DNA of 52,387 bases, taken from the NCBI GenBank assembly GCA_949283655.1, contig CASDTH010000028.1, positions 1 through 52,387 on the forward strand, written 5' to 3'. Every line of letters starts with the position of its first letter. The first letter of the stretch is position 1. Below the pieces are notes generated by a model that did no database searches, was not told where the DNA came from, and was given only the letters and a program-made list of their open reading frames with translations. The position numbers and the translations under genes were made by a program. Source of the stretch: an uncultured bacterium. Lineage in GTDB: Bacteria; Bacillota; Clostridia; Oscillospirales; Acutalibacteraceae. Below are positions 15,966 to 23,729 of this stretch, in pieces.

Positions 15966-17966
15966 TTAAATTCTTCCAAACTGCTTCTCAAGCTCTGTCT
16001 GTGACATCACAACCAAAACGGGCCGCCCATGTGGGCAATAGCGGATATCATCATGTGTAAGCAGATTGGCTACAAACCGCTCCAGCTCATAGGGGGTGGC
16101 TGCATCCCCGGCCTTAATCGCCGCGCGGCAGGCCACGTTGTGATAAAGCCAATCAAGCTTTTCCGGAATCAGCTCTCGCCGGTTCGCCAGGAGATAGCCC
16201 GCCAGCTCCTCCAGCAGCGCGGCAGCATCCTCCTGCGCGAGCGCCATCGGGCACGCGCGCACAATCACCGTCCCGCCGCCAAAATCCTCTGCCTCAAAAC
16301 CCACCTGCCGCAACAGCTCAAGGTTTTGCAGCACGGCCGCATACGCTTCCTTTGAGAGTGTGACTGCCACCGGCGCCAGCAACAGCTGGCGCTCTTCCTG
16401 CCCGCCGCCCTGCCGAAGCTGCTCATACAGCATGCGCTCGTGGGCGGCATGCTTATCAATGAGGAGCAGCTCCTTCCCGCATTCCACAATGATATAGGTG
16501 TGAAACGCTTCACCAACGATTCTAAAATCCGGGGGAGTGGCCTGCTCCACCTGCTTTTTTTCCACAGTGCCAGATTCCAGCGCTGGATCAGATTGCAGAT
16601 TTTCGGGAAAGGGCGCCGTCTCCTGCGCAAGCTCTGCCTGCGGAGCAACTGATGCCTGCACAGAAGGCGCTTCCCGCTTCTCCTCCCCCTGCTCCGCCGC
16701 CGGTGCGGCAGCCAAAGTACGCACCGCATTTGCGGGCACCTGCCGTGCAAGCGCCGCCTCCACCGTATCCGGCTCTCTGCCGTGCGCATAAGCCTGTGCA
16801 GGCGATTGCAGCCGCTGCGATGGGCGGCTCCCCCCGGCAGAAGCGGCTGCTGCATGCCCCCAAAAAGATGCCTTTTTCTCCTGCTTGTTTGCCGGTAGCG
16901 TTATCTGCTCCGGCACGGGCGGCTTTGCCGGCCCCACCGGCGCGCTCATCCGGTTGAGAGACACTTGTGGGCGTGGATCGTTGTGCTGGAGCGTATTTTT
17001 AACCGCGTAATACACCGCATCAAATACGCGCCGCTCATTGACGAAGCGCACCTCGATCTTCGCCGGATGAACGTTGACATCCACCGCCTCGTTCGGCATG
17101 TGCAAGTGCATCACACAGGCCGGGAACTTGCCCACCATAATCGCGTGGCGGTAAGCCTCCTCCAGCGCTGCCATCGCGGTGCGGCTCTTCACCAGCCTGC
17201 CGTTTAAAAAGAAAAGCTGCATGGTGCGGTTCGGCCGCGCAGCCAGCGGCTTTGCTACAAAGCCGGAGACCTGCACGCCATTGAGTGAATAATCCAATGG
17301 GAGCAGTCCCTGTGCGAACTCTCTACCATACACTGCATAGATGGCGGAGAGTAGCTTCCCATCGCCGGGCGTCAGCAGCGCTTCCCGCCCATCCCGGATA
17401 AAACGGACGCTAACCTCCGGGTGAGAGAGCGCCACACGATCCACCACGCCTGCCACGGCGTTTGCCTCCGCAACATCCTTTTTCAAAAACTTCATGCGCG
17501 CGGGCGTGTTGTAAAACAGGTCGCGCACAATCAGCGTGGTACCTTTGGGGCAGCCCGCCTCATCCAAAAGCGTCTGCTCGCCGCCCTCGATACACAGCCG
17601 CGTTCCCACCGTCTCCTCCTGCGCGCGGGTCAAAAGCTCTACGCGCGACACCGCCGCAATGGAGGCAAGCGCCTCACCGCGAAAGCCTAGCGTACCGATG
17701 CCGTTCAAATCCTCTTCCCTGCTGATTTTACTCGTGGCATGGCTGATAAAGGCCGTTGGCGCATCCTCGTGCGCAATGCCGCAGCCGTTATCCGTAATGC
17801 GGATATAGGTAACGCCCCCACGCTTAATCTCCAGCGTGATTGCGCTCGCACCCGCATCAATGGCGTTTTCCAACAATTCCTTCACCGCAGAGGAGGGCCG
17901 TTCCACAACCTCCCCTGCCGCAATCAGCTCCGCTACATGGCGGGGCAGCACGTGAATTTTCGGCAT
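15966..17966 (-). CDS. mutL: DNA mismatch repair protein MutL (endonuclease type)
   Basis: A 666-residue GHKL ATPase. Motifs ELLENAIDAGAS (about 30-41), DNGCGI (58-63) and GFRGEALASI (93-102) form the N-terminal ATP site. A low-complexity linker spans about 335-470. The C-terminal part shows DKHAAHERMLYE near 505, matching the MutL endonuclease motif DQHA-x2-E-x4-E with Lys for Gln, and CPHGRP near 645. The protein therefore probably nicks DNA itself, as expected in bacteria without MutH. GGAGG precedes the ATG. It lies 70 bp downstream of mutS. Confidence 0.95.
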   Translation of the reverse strand: MPKIHVLPRHVAELIAAGEVVERPSSAVKELLENAIDAGASAITLEIKRGGVTYIRITDNGCGIAHEDAPTAFISHATSKISREEDLNGIGTLGFRGEALASIAAVSRVELLTRAQEETVGTRLCIEGGEQTLLDEAGCPKGTTLIVRDLFYNTPARMKFLKKDVAEANAVAGVVDRVALSHPEVSVRFIRDGREALLTPGDGKLLSAIYAVYGREFAQGLLPLDYSLNGVQVSGFVAKPLAARPNRTMQLFFLNGRLVKSRTAMAALEEAYRHAIMVGKFPACVMHLHMPNEAVDVNVHPAKIEVRFVNERRVFDAVYYAVKNTLQHNDPRPQVSLNRMSAPVGPAKPPVPEQITLPANKQEKKASFWGHAAAASAGGSRPSQRLQSPAQAYAHGREPDTVEAALARQVPANAVRTLAAAPAAEQGEEKREAPSVQASVAPQAELAQETAPFPENLQSDPALESGTVEKKQVEQATPPDFRIVGEAFHTYIIVECGKELLLIDKHAAHERMLYEQLRQGGGQEERQLLLAPVAVTLSKEAYAAVLQNLELLRQVGFEAEDFGGGTVIVRACPMALAQEDAAALLEELAGYLLANRRELIPEKLDWLYHNVACRAAIKAGDAATPYELERFVANLLTHDDIRYCPHGRPVLVVMSQTELEKQFGRI

Positions 17967-18036
17967 GACGCACCTCCTTTGGAAAACTCCGGTAAGGCCC
18001 GCAGCGCAGACAGTATAAGCATTTCACACGGCCTGC

Positions 18037-20673
18037 TTATGCCTCCTTCGCCCGGCGGACCAGCTCATACAGCGTTGTCAGCGCCTCAATCGGCGTGAGG
18101 GTATCAATATCAATATTTTTCAGCTGTTCCAAAATTTCTGCGCTGGTATTGCCCGCAATCGAAATTTGGAGCAGAGCCGTTTCTTCCTCCTGGGGGAGCT
18201 CCGCATCCTCCGGAACCTGCGCGGGGCCATCCCCCCGGCGAGCGCTGCTCTCCAACGCTCTCAGGATCACGCGCGCACGCTTGACCACGCTTACCGGCAC
18301 GCCGGCAAGCTTCGCTACCTCCACGCCATAGCTACCATCCGCCCCGCCGCGGATAATACGGCGCAGGAACGTAATCTCCTCGCCGCGTTTTTTGACCGCA
18401 ATGTTGTAATTTTTTACGCCGGGAACCTGGTTTTCCAGCTCGGTCAGCTCGTGATAATGGGTAGCGAAGAGCGTTTTTGCCCCCAGCTTTTTGGAATCCG
18501 CACAGAATTCCAGCACAGCGCGCGCAATGCTCATACCGTCATAGGTGGAGGTACCGCGGCCGATTTCATCTAGCAGTATCAGGCTCTTCGCCGTGGCGTT
18601 TTGCAGGATCGAGGCCACCTCGCTCATCTCCACCATAAAGGTGGATTGCCCCGCCGCCAGATCGTCGGACGCGCCGACACGGGTGAAAATGCTATCCACC
18701 ACGCCGATGTGCGCGCTGCGCGCCGGAACGAACGAGCCGATCTGCGCCATGAGCGTGATCAGCGCCACCTGCCGCATATAGGTAGATTTGCCCGCCATGT
18801 TGGGACCGGTGATAATGGCACAGCGGTTTTCTCCACAGTCGAGCAGGGTATCGTTCGGCACAAACGGTGCATCCTCCAGCATGCGCTCCACCACCGGGTG
18901 GCGGCCCTCCGTGATCTCCAGCCGGTCGCTCCCATCGACGGCAGGCCGCGTATAGTCATAAGACGCAGCCACCTGTGCAAAGGAGCAGAGCACATCAAGC
19001 CTCGCCACGGCGTGCGCCGTGCGCTGCACACGATAGAGCTCGTCCGCCACACGGGCACGCACATCACTGAAAATCTGGTATTCCAACTGCACCATGCGCT
19101 CCTGCGCACCGAGCACCTTCGACTCCAGCTCCTTGAGCTCCTGCGTAATAAACCGCTCGCAGTTGGAGAGCGTCTGCTTGCGGATATAATCCTCCGGCAC
19201 CAGCTCCTTATAGGAGTTGGACACCTCTATGTAATAACCGAACACGCGGTTATAGCCGATTTTCAGCTTTTTGATGCCGGTGCGCTCCTGCTCGCGCTGC
19301 TCAATCTGCGCAAGGAAGCCTTTGCCATCCGTCACGAGGGAGTGGAGCGAATCCAACTCCTCATGGAATCCAGGCTGAATCATGCCCCCCTCGCGCACCG
19401 TGAACGGCGGCTCCTCCACAATGGAGCGGTCAATCAGCGAAAAGAGATCCTCCAGCGGATCAATATCCCCATAGATATCGCGCAGCATAGCGCTCTGGCA
19501 GCCCTCCAGCCGCGCGCGCAAGGGGGCGAGCCGCTCAATGGCCGCAGCGAGGCTGCGCAGCTCCCGCGCATTGGCCGCCCCATAGGCAATGCGGGTCATC
19601 AGCCGCTCCAGATCATAGATACCCGTCAGGTTCTCGATCTCATCCCGCCGCAGGGGCGTATCGCTGAAGAGCTCATCCACCGCATTCAGGCGGCGACTGA
19701 TCTGCGCGCAGCTCAAAAGCGGCTGCTCCACCCAGGAGCGGATCAAGCGCTTGCCCATCGCGGTTTTTGTGCGGTCCAGCACCCAGAGGAGGGTGCCCTT
19801 CTTCTCGCCGCTGCGCATAGTGCGCGTCAGCTCCAGGTTGCGCCGGGCAGCTACGTCGAGGCGCATGAAGCGTGCGCTGCTGTAAAAATCCAGCTCCCGG
19901 ATATTATCAAGCTCTGCCTTCTGCGCCTGCTTGAGATACTGCATCGCCGCGCCCAGGGCGCGCACCGCATCCGGCGCACTGGAAAGCTCCAGCTCATCCA
20001 GCGACGCTTTTTGAAAGTGCTCCAGCACAAGGGCCGTGCAGGCGGCAAGATCAAACTCGCCATCCTCCAGCAGCTCTGCCGTCAGGCTCATGCGCCTGGC
20101 CAAAAAGGCCTTAAACTTCGGTAGCACCGCAGCGCCTGCATTGACAAGCACCTCGCTGGGCATATACCGGCCAAATTCATTGATCAACGCTTCTTCACAG
20201 CGCTCGGGAGAAAAATCCGTCAGGTGCACCTCGCCTGTTGAAACATCGGCAAAGCACAACCCCGCGCCCGCCTCACCCACACACACGCAGGCAAGGTAAT
20301 TGTTGCGCGATTCGTCAAGCATGCTGTTTTCAATCACCGTGCCGGGCGTGACAACGCGGATAACCTCCCGCTTGACAATCCCTTTGGCCAGCGCCGGATC
20401 CTCCATCTGCTCACAGATGGCGACTTTATATCCCTTGGCGACCAGGCGGGCAATGTAGCCATCCGCACTGTGAAAGGGCACGCCGCACATCGGCGCGCGC
20501 TCCTCCTGGCCACAATCCCGCCCGGTGAGCACCAGCTCCAGCTCACGCGAGGCGGTTTTGGCATCCTCAAAGAACATCTCATAAAAATCCCCCAGGCGGA
20601 ACATGAGGATTGCATCAGGATATTGCTGCTTGACCTCCAGGTATTGCTGCATCATCGGCGTAAGCGGTGCCAT
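18037..20673 (-). CDS. mutS: DNA mismatch repair protein MutS
   Basis: An 878-residue mismatch-recognition ATPase. The N-terminus contains FRLGDFYEMFFEDAK (about 27-41), the mismatch-contacting Phe-x-Glu segment. The ATPase domain contains GPNMAGKSTYMRQVALI near 618, followed by DLAAGQSTFMVEM, LILLDEIGRGTSTYDG and ATHYHEL. The ATG at 20673 is used because the family begins MxPLTPMMQQY and AGGGGG lies upstream. The longer open frame would add 41 unrelated residues. It works with MutL, encoded 70 bp downstream. Confidence 0.95.
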   Translation of the reverse strand: MAPLTPMMQQYLEVKQQYPDAILMFRLGDFYEMFFEDAKTASRELELVLTGRDCGQEERAPMCGVPFHSADGYIARLVAKGYKVAICEQMEDPALAKGIVKREVIRVVTPGTVIENSMLDESRNNYLACVCVGEAGAGLCFADVSTGEVHLTDFSPERCEEALINEFGRYMPSEVLVNAGAAVLPKFKAFLARRMSLTAELLEDGEFDLAACTALVLEHFQKASLDELELSSAPDAVRALGAAMQYLKQAQKAELDNIRELDFYSSARFMRLDVAARRNLELTRTMRSGEKKGTLLWVLDRTKTAMGKRLIRSWVEQPLLSCAQISRRLNAVDELFSDTPLRRDEIENLTGIYDLERLMTRIAYGAANARELRSLAAAIERLAPLRARLEGCQSAMLRDIYGDIDPLEDLFSLIDRSIVEEPPFTVREGGMIQPGFHEELDSLHSLVTDGKGFLAQIEQREQERTGIKKLKIGYNRVFGYYIEVSNSYKELVPEDYIRKQTLSNCERFITQELKELESKVLGAQERMVQLEYQIFSDVRARVADELYRVQRTAHAVARLDVLCSFAQVAASYDYTRPAVDGSDRLEITEGRHPVVERMLEDAPFVPNDTLLDCGENRCAIITGPNMAGKSTYMRQVALITLMAQIGSFVPARSAHIGVVDSIFTRVGASDDLAAGQSTFMVEMSEVASILQNATAKSLILLDEIGRGTSTYDGMSIARAVLEFCADSKKLGAKTLFATHYHELTELENQVPGVKNYNIAVKKRGEEITFLRRIIRGGADGSYGVEVAKLAGVPVSVVKRARVILRALESSARRGDGPAQVPEDAELPQEEETALLQISIAGNTSAEILEQLKNIDIDTLTPIEALTTLYELVRRAKEA

Positions 20674-20824
20674 GCTGAACCCCCTGTTGCATCGTAAAAT
20701 AGCGTCTTTCCTATCGTGATAGAAAACAGCCCCCATCGCAAAGCTCATCAGGCAAATTACCTGCGGCCGTTCCAGCGAATGGCCGCAGGCTTTCACCTTT
20801 CATGCCTAAAAGCCGAGCCTGTAT

Positions 20825-21232
20825 TCAGCAGCCGCTGCACGCGGCGCAGTTACCGCCGCACTCATGCTCCTGCTTCGGCTCACAGGTTGCCGGATCCTCC
20901 CCGTTGACGCAGAGGGTCAAAATTTGCATCAGGTAGTTCATCATGCCATCCACTTCCTTGCGGGCAACCTCATAGTTGATCATATTGGGATTTTGCATCA
21001 CCTGCGCATAAACCGCCCGGAACTTCTGGTCATACTCCTGCATTTTCTCCTCGCTGGGCGTCTCCTTCTCCGCCTCCTGTTGGTAGTTCATCTGAATCAG
21101 ATTCAGCTCGCCGATCAGGTCATTGAGCGCTTTATCCGCCTCGTTAGCCTCGCGGGCCTTCTGAAAGTTAAGATAACGCTCATCCTGCTGGATTGCCGCG
21201 CCAAGCTCGCGCGCCATTTTGATCATGTCCAT
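20825..21232 (-). CDS. YlbF/YmcA-family protein with Cys-rich tail
   Basis: A 135-residue, mostly helical protein of the YlbF/YmcA (RicF/RicA) family. Its C-terminal 26 residues contain seven cysteines, six of them in a tail ending in ECGGNCAACSGC. In Bacillus subtilis, RicA, RicF and RicT form a complex with iron-sulphur clusters that controls RNase Y-dependent mRNA processing and developmental switches. The gene sits between miaB and mutS, the same place ymcA has in Bacillus, but the Cys-rich tail is more like YlbF. The ATG at 21232 with AAGGAGA upstream is preferred over the longer frame. A merged role for one protein is possible but not shown. Confidence 0.82.
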   Translation of the reverse strand: MDMIKMARELGAAIQQDERYLNFQKAREANEADKALNDLIGELNLIQMNYQQEAEKETPSEEKMQEYDQKFRAVYAQVMQNPNMINYEVARKEVDGMMNYLMQILTLCVNGEDPATCEPKQEHECGGNCAACSGC

Positions 21233-21340
21233 TTCCGAAGTTCTCCTTAACATCAAATAAAATTTATCCTCTCAACCGCCCCATGCAAAGGCGGAAAAAA
21301 GCAAATACAAAGCGGCCATCTTGGCTGCAAAAGAGGGGAA

Positions 21341-22762
21341 TCACTCCGCCTCTAGTTGCCCGCGCAGAATCCATGCGAGCGCTTCTGTCACCCTCACCTC
21401 GGCAAAGGAACCTGTGAGCGCACTGTCTCCCGGGAATTCGATCACAATATTCCCCTCCGTGCGGCCCGCGAGGAAGCCCTCCTTCTTGCCAGGGCCCTCC
21501 ACCAGCACGCGGAAACGCCTGCCCAACAGCCCCTGATTGCGCCCGCCGGCCACACGCTCCTGCAAATCGGTCAACTCGCGGAACCATCTTCCCTTCTCTT
21601 CTCTAGAGATGGGATCCGGCATTTTAGCCGCAGGCGTCCCTTCGCGCGGAGAAAACAGGAAGGTAAACAGCGAAGTGAAGCCGACCTCCTCCACCAGGGA
21701 GAGCGTATCCTGAAACTCAGCATACGTCTCGCCCGGGAAGCCAACGATCACATCGCTGGTCAAAGAAATCTCCGGCATGACCTCACGTGCATAGCGCACA
21801 AGCGCAAGATACTGCTCGCGGGTATAACGGCGGTTCATCTCCCGGAGCACCCGGTTATTTCCGGATTGGAAGGGCAGATGAAGGTGTTTGGCCACCTTGC
21901 CGCAGGCCGCCATTGTGTCGAGCAGCTCGCGCGTGCAGTCCTTTGGGTGGGAGGTCATGAACCGGATGCGGAAATCCCCCGGCAGGGCATTGATCTCACG
22001 CAGCAGCCGGGCAAAGGAAACCGGTGTTTCCAGATTTTTGCCGTAGGAGTTGACGTTTTGCCCCAACAGCGTGATATCCCGGTAGCCTGCCTTCACCAGC
22101 GCGCGCGCCTCCTCCAGCACCGCCTCCAGCGTGCGGCTACGCTCGCGCCCACGCACATAGGGCACAATGCAGTAGCTGCAAAAATTGTTGCAGCCATACA
22201 TCACAGGGAGAAAGGCTTTAAAGCTGCTATCCCGCACGACGGGCAGCCCCTCCACGATGCCGCCTGCCTCATCCGGAAGCTCAAAAACGCGGCCTGCTCC
22301 GCAGAGCGTGCGGTATAAAAGCTCCGGTAGCCGGTGCAGGACGTGCGTGCCGAACACCAAATCCACAAACGGATAGCTAACCCGGATTTTCTCCGCCACG
22401 CGGGGCTGCTGCATCATACACCCGCACAGGGCAATCACCATGCCCGGCCGCGCAGCCTTTCGGTTTTTCAGCGCGCCAACATTGCCAAACACACGATCCT
22501 CCGCGTGCTCGCGGATGGCGCAGGTGTTATAGAGCACCAGATCAGCGTCTTCTACCGTATCTGTAAAGCAATAACCCATAGCGGCGAGCATTCCCTTCAT
22601 GCGCTCGCCATCTGCAACATTGCCCTGGCATCCATAGGTGTGCACAAAGGCGCGCGGAGCACTGCCATAACGCGCGTTCAGCACAGTGTGAAGAAGGGCT
22701 GTATACTCCGCCTGTGTTTTCGCAGGTGGAGTGATCTGATTTGTTTCAACGCTTTGCAACAA
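21341..22762 (-). CDS. miaB: tRNA-2-methylthio-N6-dimethylallyladenosine synthase
   Basis: A 473-residue radical-SAM methylthiotransferase. Three N-terminal cysteines (YGCQGN, YNTCAIRE, CGCMMQQP) bind the auxiliary cluster. CNNFCSYCIVPYVRGRERSR near 195 is the radical-SAM CxxxCxxC site. A TRAM domain forms the C-terminus. It adds the 2-methylthio group to the i6A37 made by MiaA. The start is TTG at 22762 with GGAGG 8 nt upstream. No ATG fits. It is first in the long minus-strand block and has its own promoter at 22831-22859. Confidence 0.95.
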   Translation of the reverse strand: MLQSVETNQITPPAKTQAEYTALLHTVLNARYGSAPRAFVHTYGCQGNVADGERMKGMLAAMGYCFTDTVEDADLVLYNTCAIREHAEDRVFGNVGALKNRKAARPGMVIALCGCMMQQPRVAEKIRVSYPFVDLVFGTHVLHRLPELLYRTLCGAGRVFELPDEAGGIVEGLPVVRDSSFKAFLPVMYGCNNFCSYCIVPYVRGRERSRTLEAVLEEARALVKAGYRDITLLGQNVNSYGKNLETPVSFARLLREINALPGDFRIRFMTSHPKDCTRELLDTMAACGKVAKHLHLPFQSGNNRVLREMNRRYTREQYLALVRYAREVMPEISLTSDVIVGFPGETYAEFQDTLSLVEEVGFTSLFTFLFSPREGTPAAKMPDPISREEKGRWFRELTDLQERVAGGRNQGLLGRRFRVLVEGPGKKEGFLAGRTEGNIVIEFPGDSALTGSFAEVRVTEALAWILRGQLEAE

Positions 22763-22830
22763 TCCGGGTTCCTCCGTCTCCAGGTTTGACGAGCTGACTC
22801 TCTGTGAGGAAAGCCTTGTAGATTTTATTT

Positions 22831-22859
22831 ATTATACTACGAATTGTGGTTCTCCGCAA
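22831..22859 (-). promoter_or_regulatory. Promoter of the miaB-led block
   Basis: On the minus strand TTGCGG (22859-22854) and TATAAT (22836-22831) are 17 nt apart. The -10 box is perfect and the -35 has the TTG core. Confidence 0.65.
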
Positions 22860-22956
22860 GTCGAAAGCGTACATGCTGTGGCAAATCGAACGCCGCCCGA
22901 TTGTGCCCGCCCTCTGCTTCTTTACGATTTTTCGTAAAGAAATATTGTATTATGTG

Positions 22957-22984
22957 TTGCATTTTAAAAATAATATGATATAAT
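22957..22984 (+). promoter_or_regulatory. Distal promoter candidate for the PadR gene
   Basis: TTGCAT and a perfect TATAAT are separated by 16 nt, in AT-rich DNA about 225 bp upstream of the PadR start. Confidence 0.5.
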
Positions 22985-23048
22985 ACAAATGAATCTAATG
23001 CTTTATGAATATTAATGTGCTGAGCCGGAAGAATCCATCATCTAGGTA

Positions 23049-23077
23049 TTTACTATTAGTTATGGTCATGATATAAT
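23049..23077 (+). promoter_or_regulatory. Proximal promoter candidate for the PadR gene
   Basis: TTTACT and a perfect TATAAT are separated by 17 nt. Transcription would begin near 23084, placing the 19-bp palindrome at 23116-23134 inside the first 50 transcribed bases. Confidence 0.6.
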
Positions 23078-23115
23078 ATAATTCATAGTATAAAAGCTTT
23101 TGTGGCTGGGAGGCT

Positions 23116-23134
23116 GTTTCACGCTGCGTGAAAC
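23116..23134 (+). promoter_or_regulatory. 19-bp perfect palindrome, likely PadR operator
   Basis: GTTTCACGC, one central T, then GCGTGAAAC. It lies between the PadR promoter and its start codon, where a dimeric autoregulator would block transcription. A pure RNA hairpin role is also possible, but no U tract follows. Confidence 0.6.
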
Positions 23135-23209
23135 GCGGCAAGGTCTTTCCCCGGCAAACAGATCTTTTTATTCCCGGATTCATATTCATCATAGAAAGGA
23201 GTCTACCCC

Positions 23210-23575
23210 ATGGGAAGTGCCAAAGACAATTTTAAAAAAGGTGCTGTTGAGATGCTCCTGCTAACAATGCTGTGCGAGGAGGATATGTACGGCTATCAAA
23301 TGGCCCAACTGGTAAAAAAGCGCAGCAAGGGAGAGATTATGATCCCGGAAGGTTCTATGTATCCGACTCTGTACCGTTTGATGAGCAAGGGGTATATTAC
23401 AGACCATCAATCCACCTCCGGGCGCCGTCAACTGCGCGTTTATTACCATATTGAGCCTGCGGGCCGCGAGCATCTGGAGCAGATTCGCAAGGATTATTTC
23501 GATGTCAACCGTGGCATCCAAATGGTAATGGATAAAAGTGCAGAGGTGATCCGAGGCCTGATGGAGGATCAATAA
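23210..23575 (+). CDS. PadR family transcriptional regulator
   Basis: A 121-residue winged-helix repressor. The family pattern is clear: LLLTMLCEEDMYGYQMAQLV (residues 16-35), EGSMYPTLYRLMSKGYI near 48, and GRRQLRVYYHIEPAGREHL near 72, followed by a short C-terminal dimerisation helix (class II size). AAAGGAG precedes the ATG. It is monocistronic, with its own promoters and terminator. PadR repressors often control a neighbouring membrane or transport gene, but none is adjacent here, so the target is unknown or elsewhere. Confidence 0.92.
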   Translation: MGSAKDNFKKGAVEMLLLTMLCEEDMYGYQMAQLVKKRSKGEIMIPEGSMYPTLYRLMSKGYITDHQSTSGRRQLRVYYHIEPAGREHLEQIRKDYFDVNRGIQMVMDKSAEVIRGLMEDQ

Positions 23576-23621
23576 CCCGCCTGCGCCCCAAAGAGATTGA
23601 TTCCACTTACAAATGGAAGAA

Positions 23622-23668
23622 AGCACGCCGTAGCGTTTTGATGACGTTACAGCGTGCTTTTTCATTTT
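23622..23668 (+). terminator. Terminator of the PadR gene (probably bidirectional)
   Basis: AGCACGC plus GTAGCGT pair with ACGTTAC plus GCGTGCT around a 7-nt loop with one internal mismatch, then five T. The opposite strand has a weaker T stretch and may serve the convergent GH89 gene. Confidence 0.85.
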
Positions 23669-23729
23669 GACCTCTCTGGAAAGGCAAGGCCCTGAGCCAT
23701 CAAGGCAAAAGGATAAAACGACGGCCTGT

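Larger units (their letters stand above)
22763..23209. other. Divergent intergenic region between miaB and the PadR gene
   Basis: These 447 bp hold no credible gene. They contain one minus-strand promoter for miaB, two plus-strand promoter candidates toward the PadR gene, and a 19-bp palindrome in the PadR leader, each listed separately. Confidence 0.6.

Noticed and set aside
18601..20124. 507-codon open frame on the plus strand opposite mutS
   Set aside because: mutS has all family motifs in this interval. The antisense frame is Arg/His/Ala-rich with no recognisable domain.
21356..22318. 320-codon plus-strand frame opposite miaB
   Set aside because: It is entirely inside miaB, which has the radical-SAM motif and a proper start. 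The antisense frame is low-complexity.
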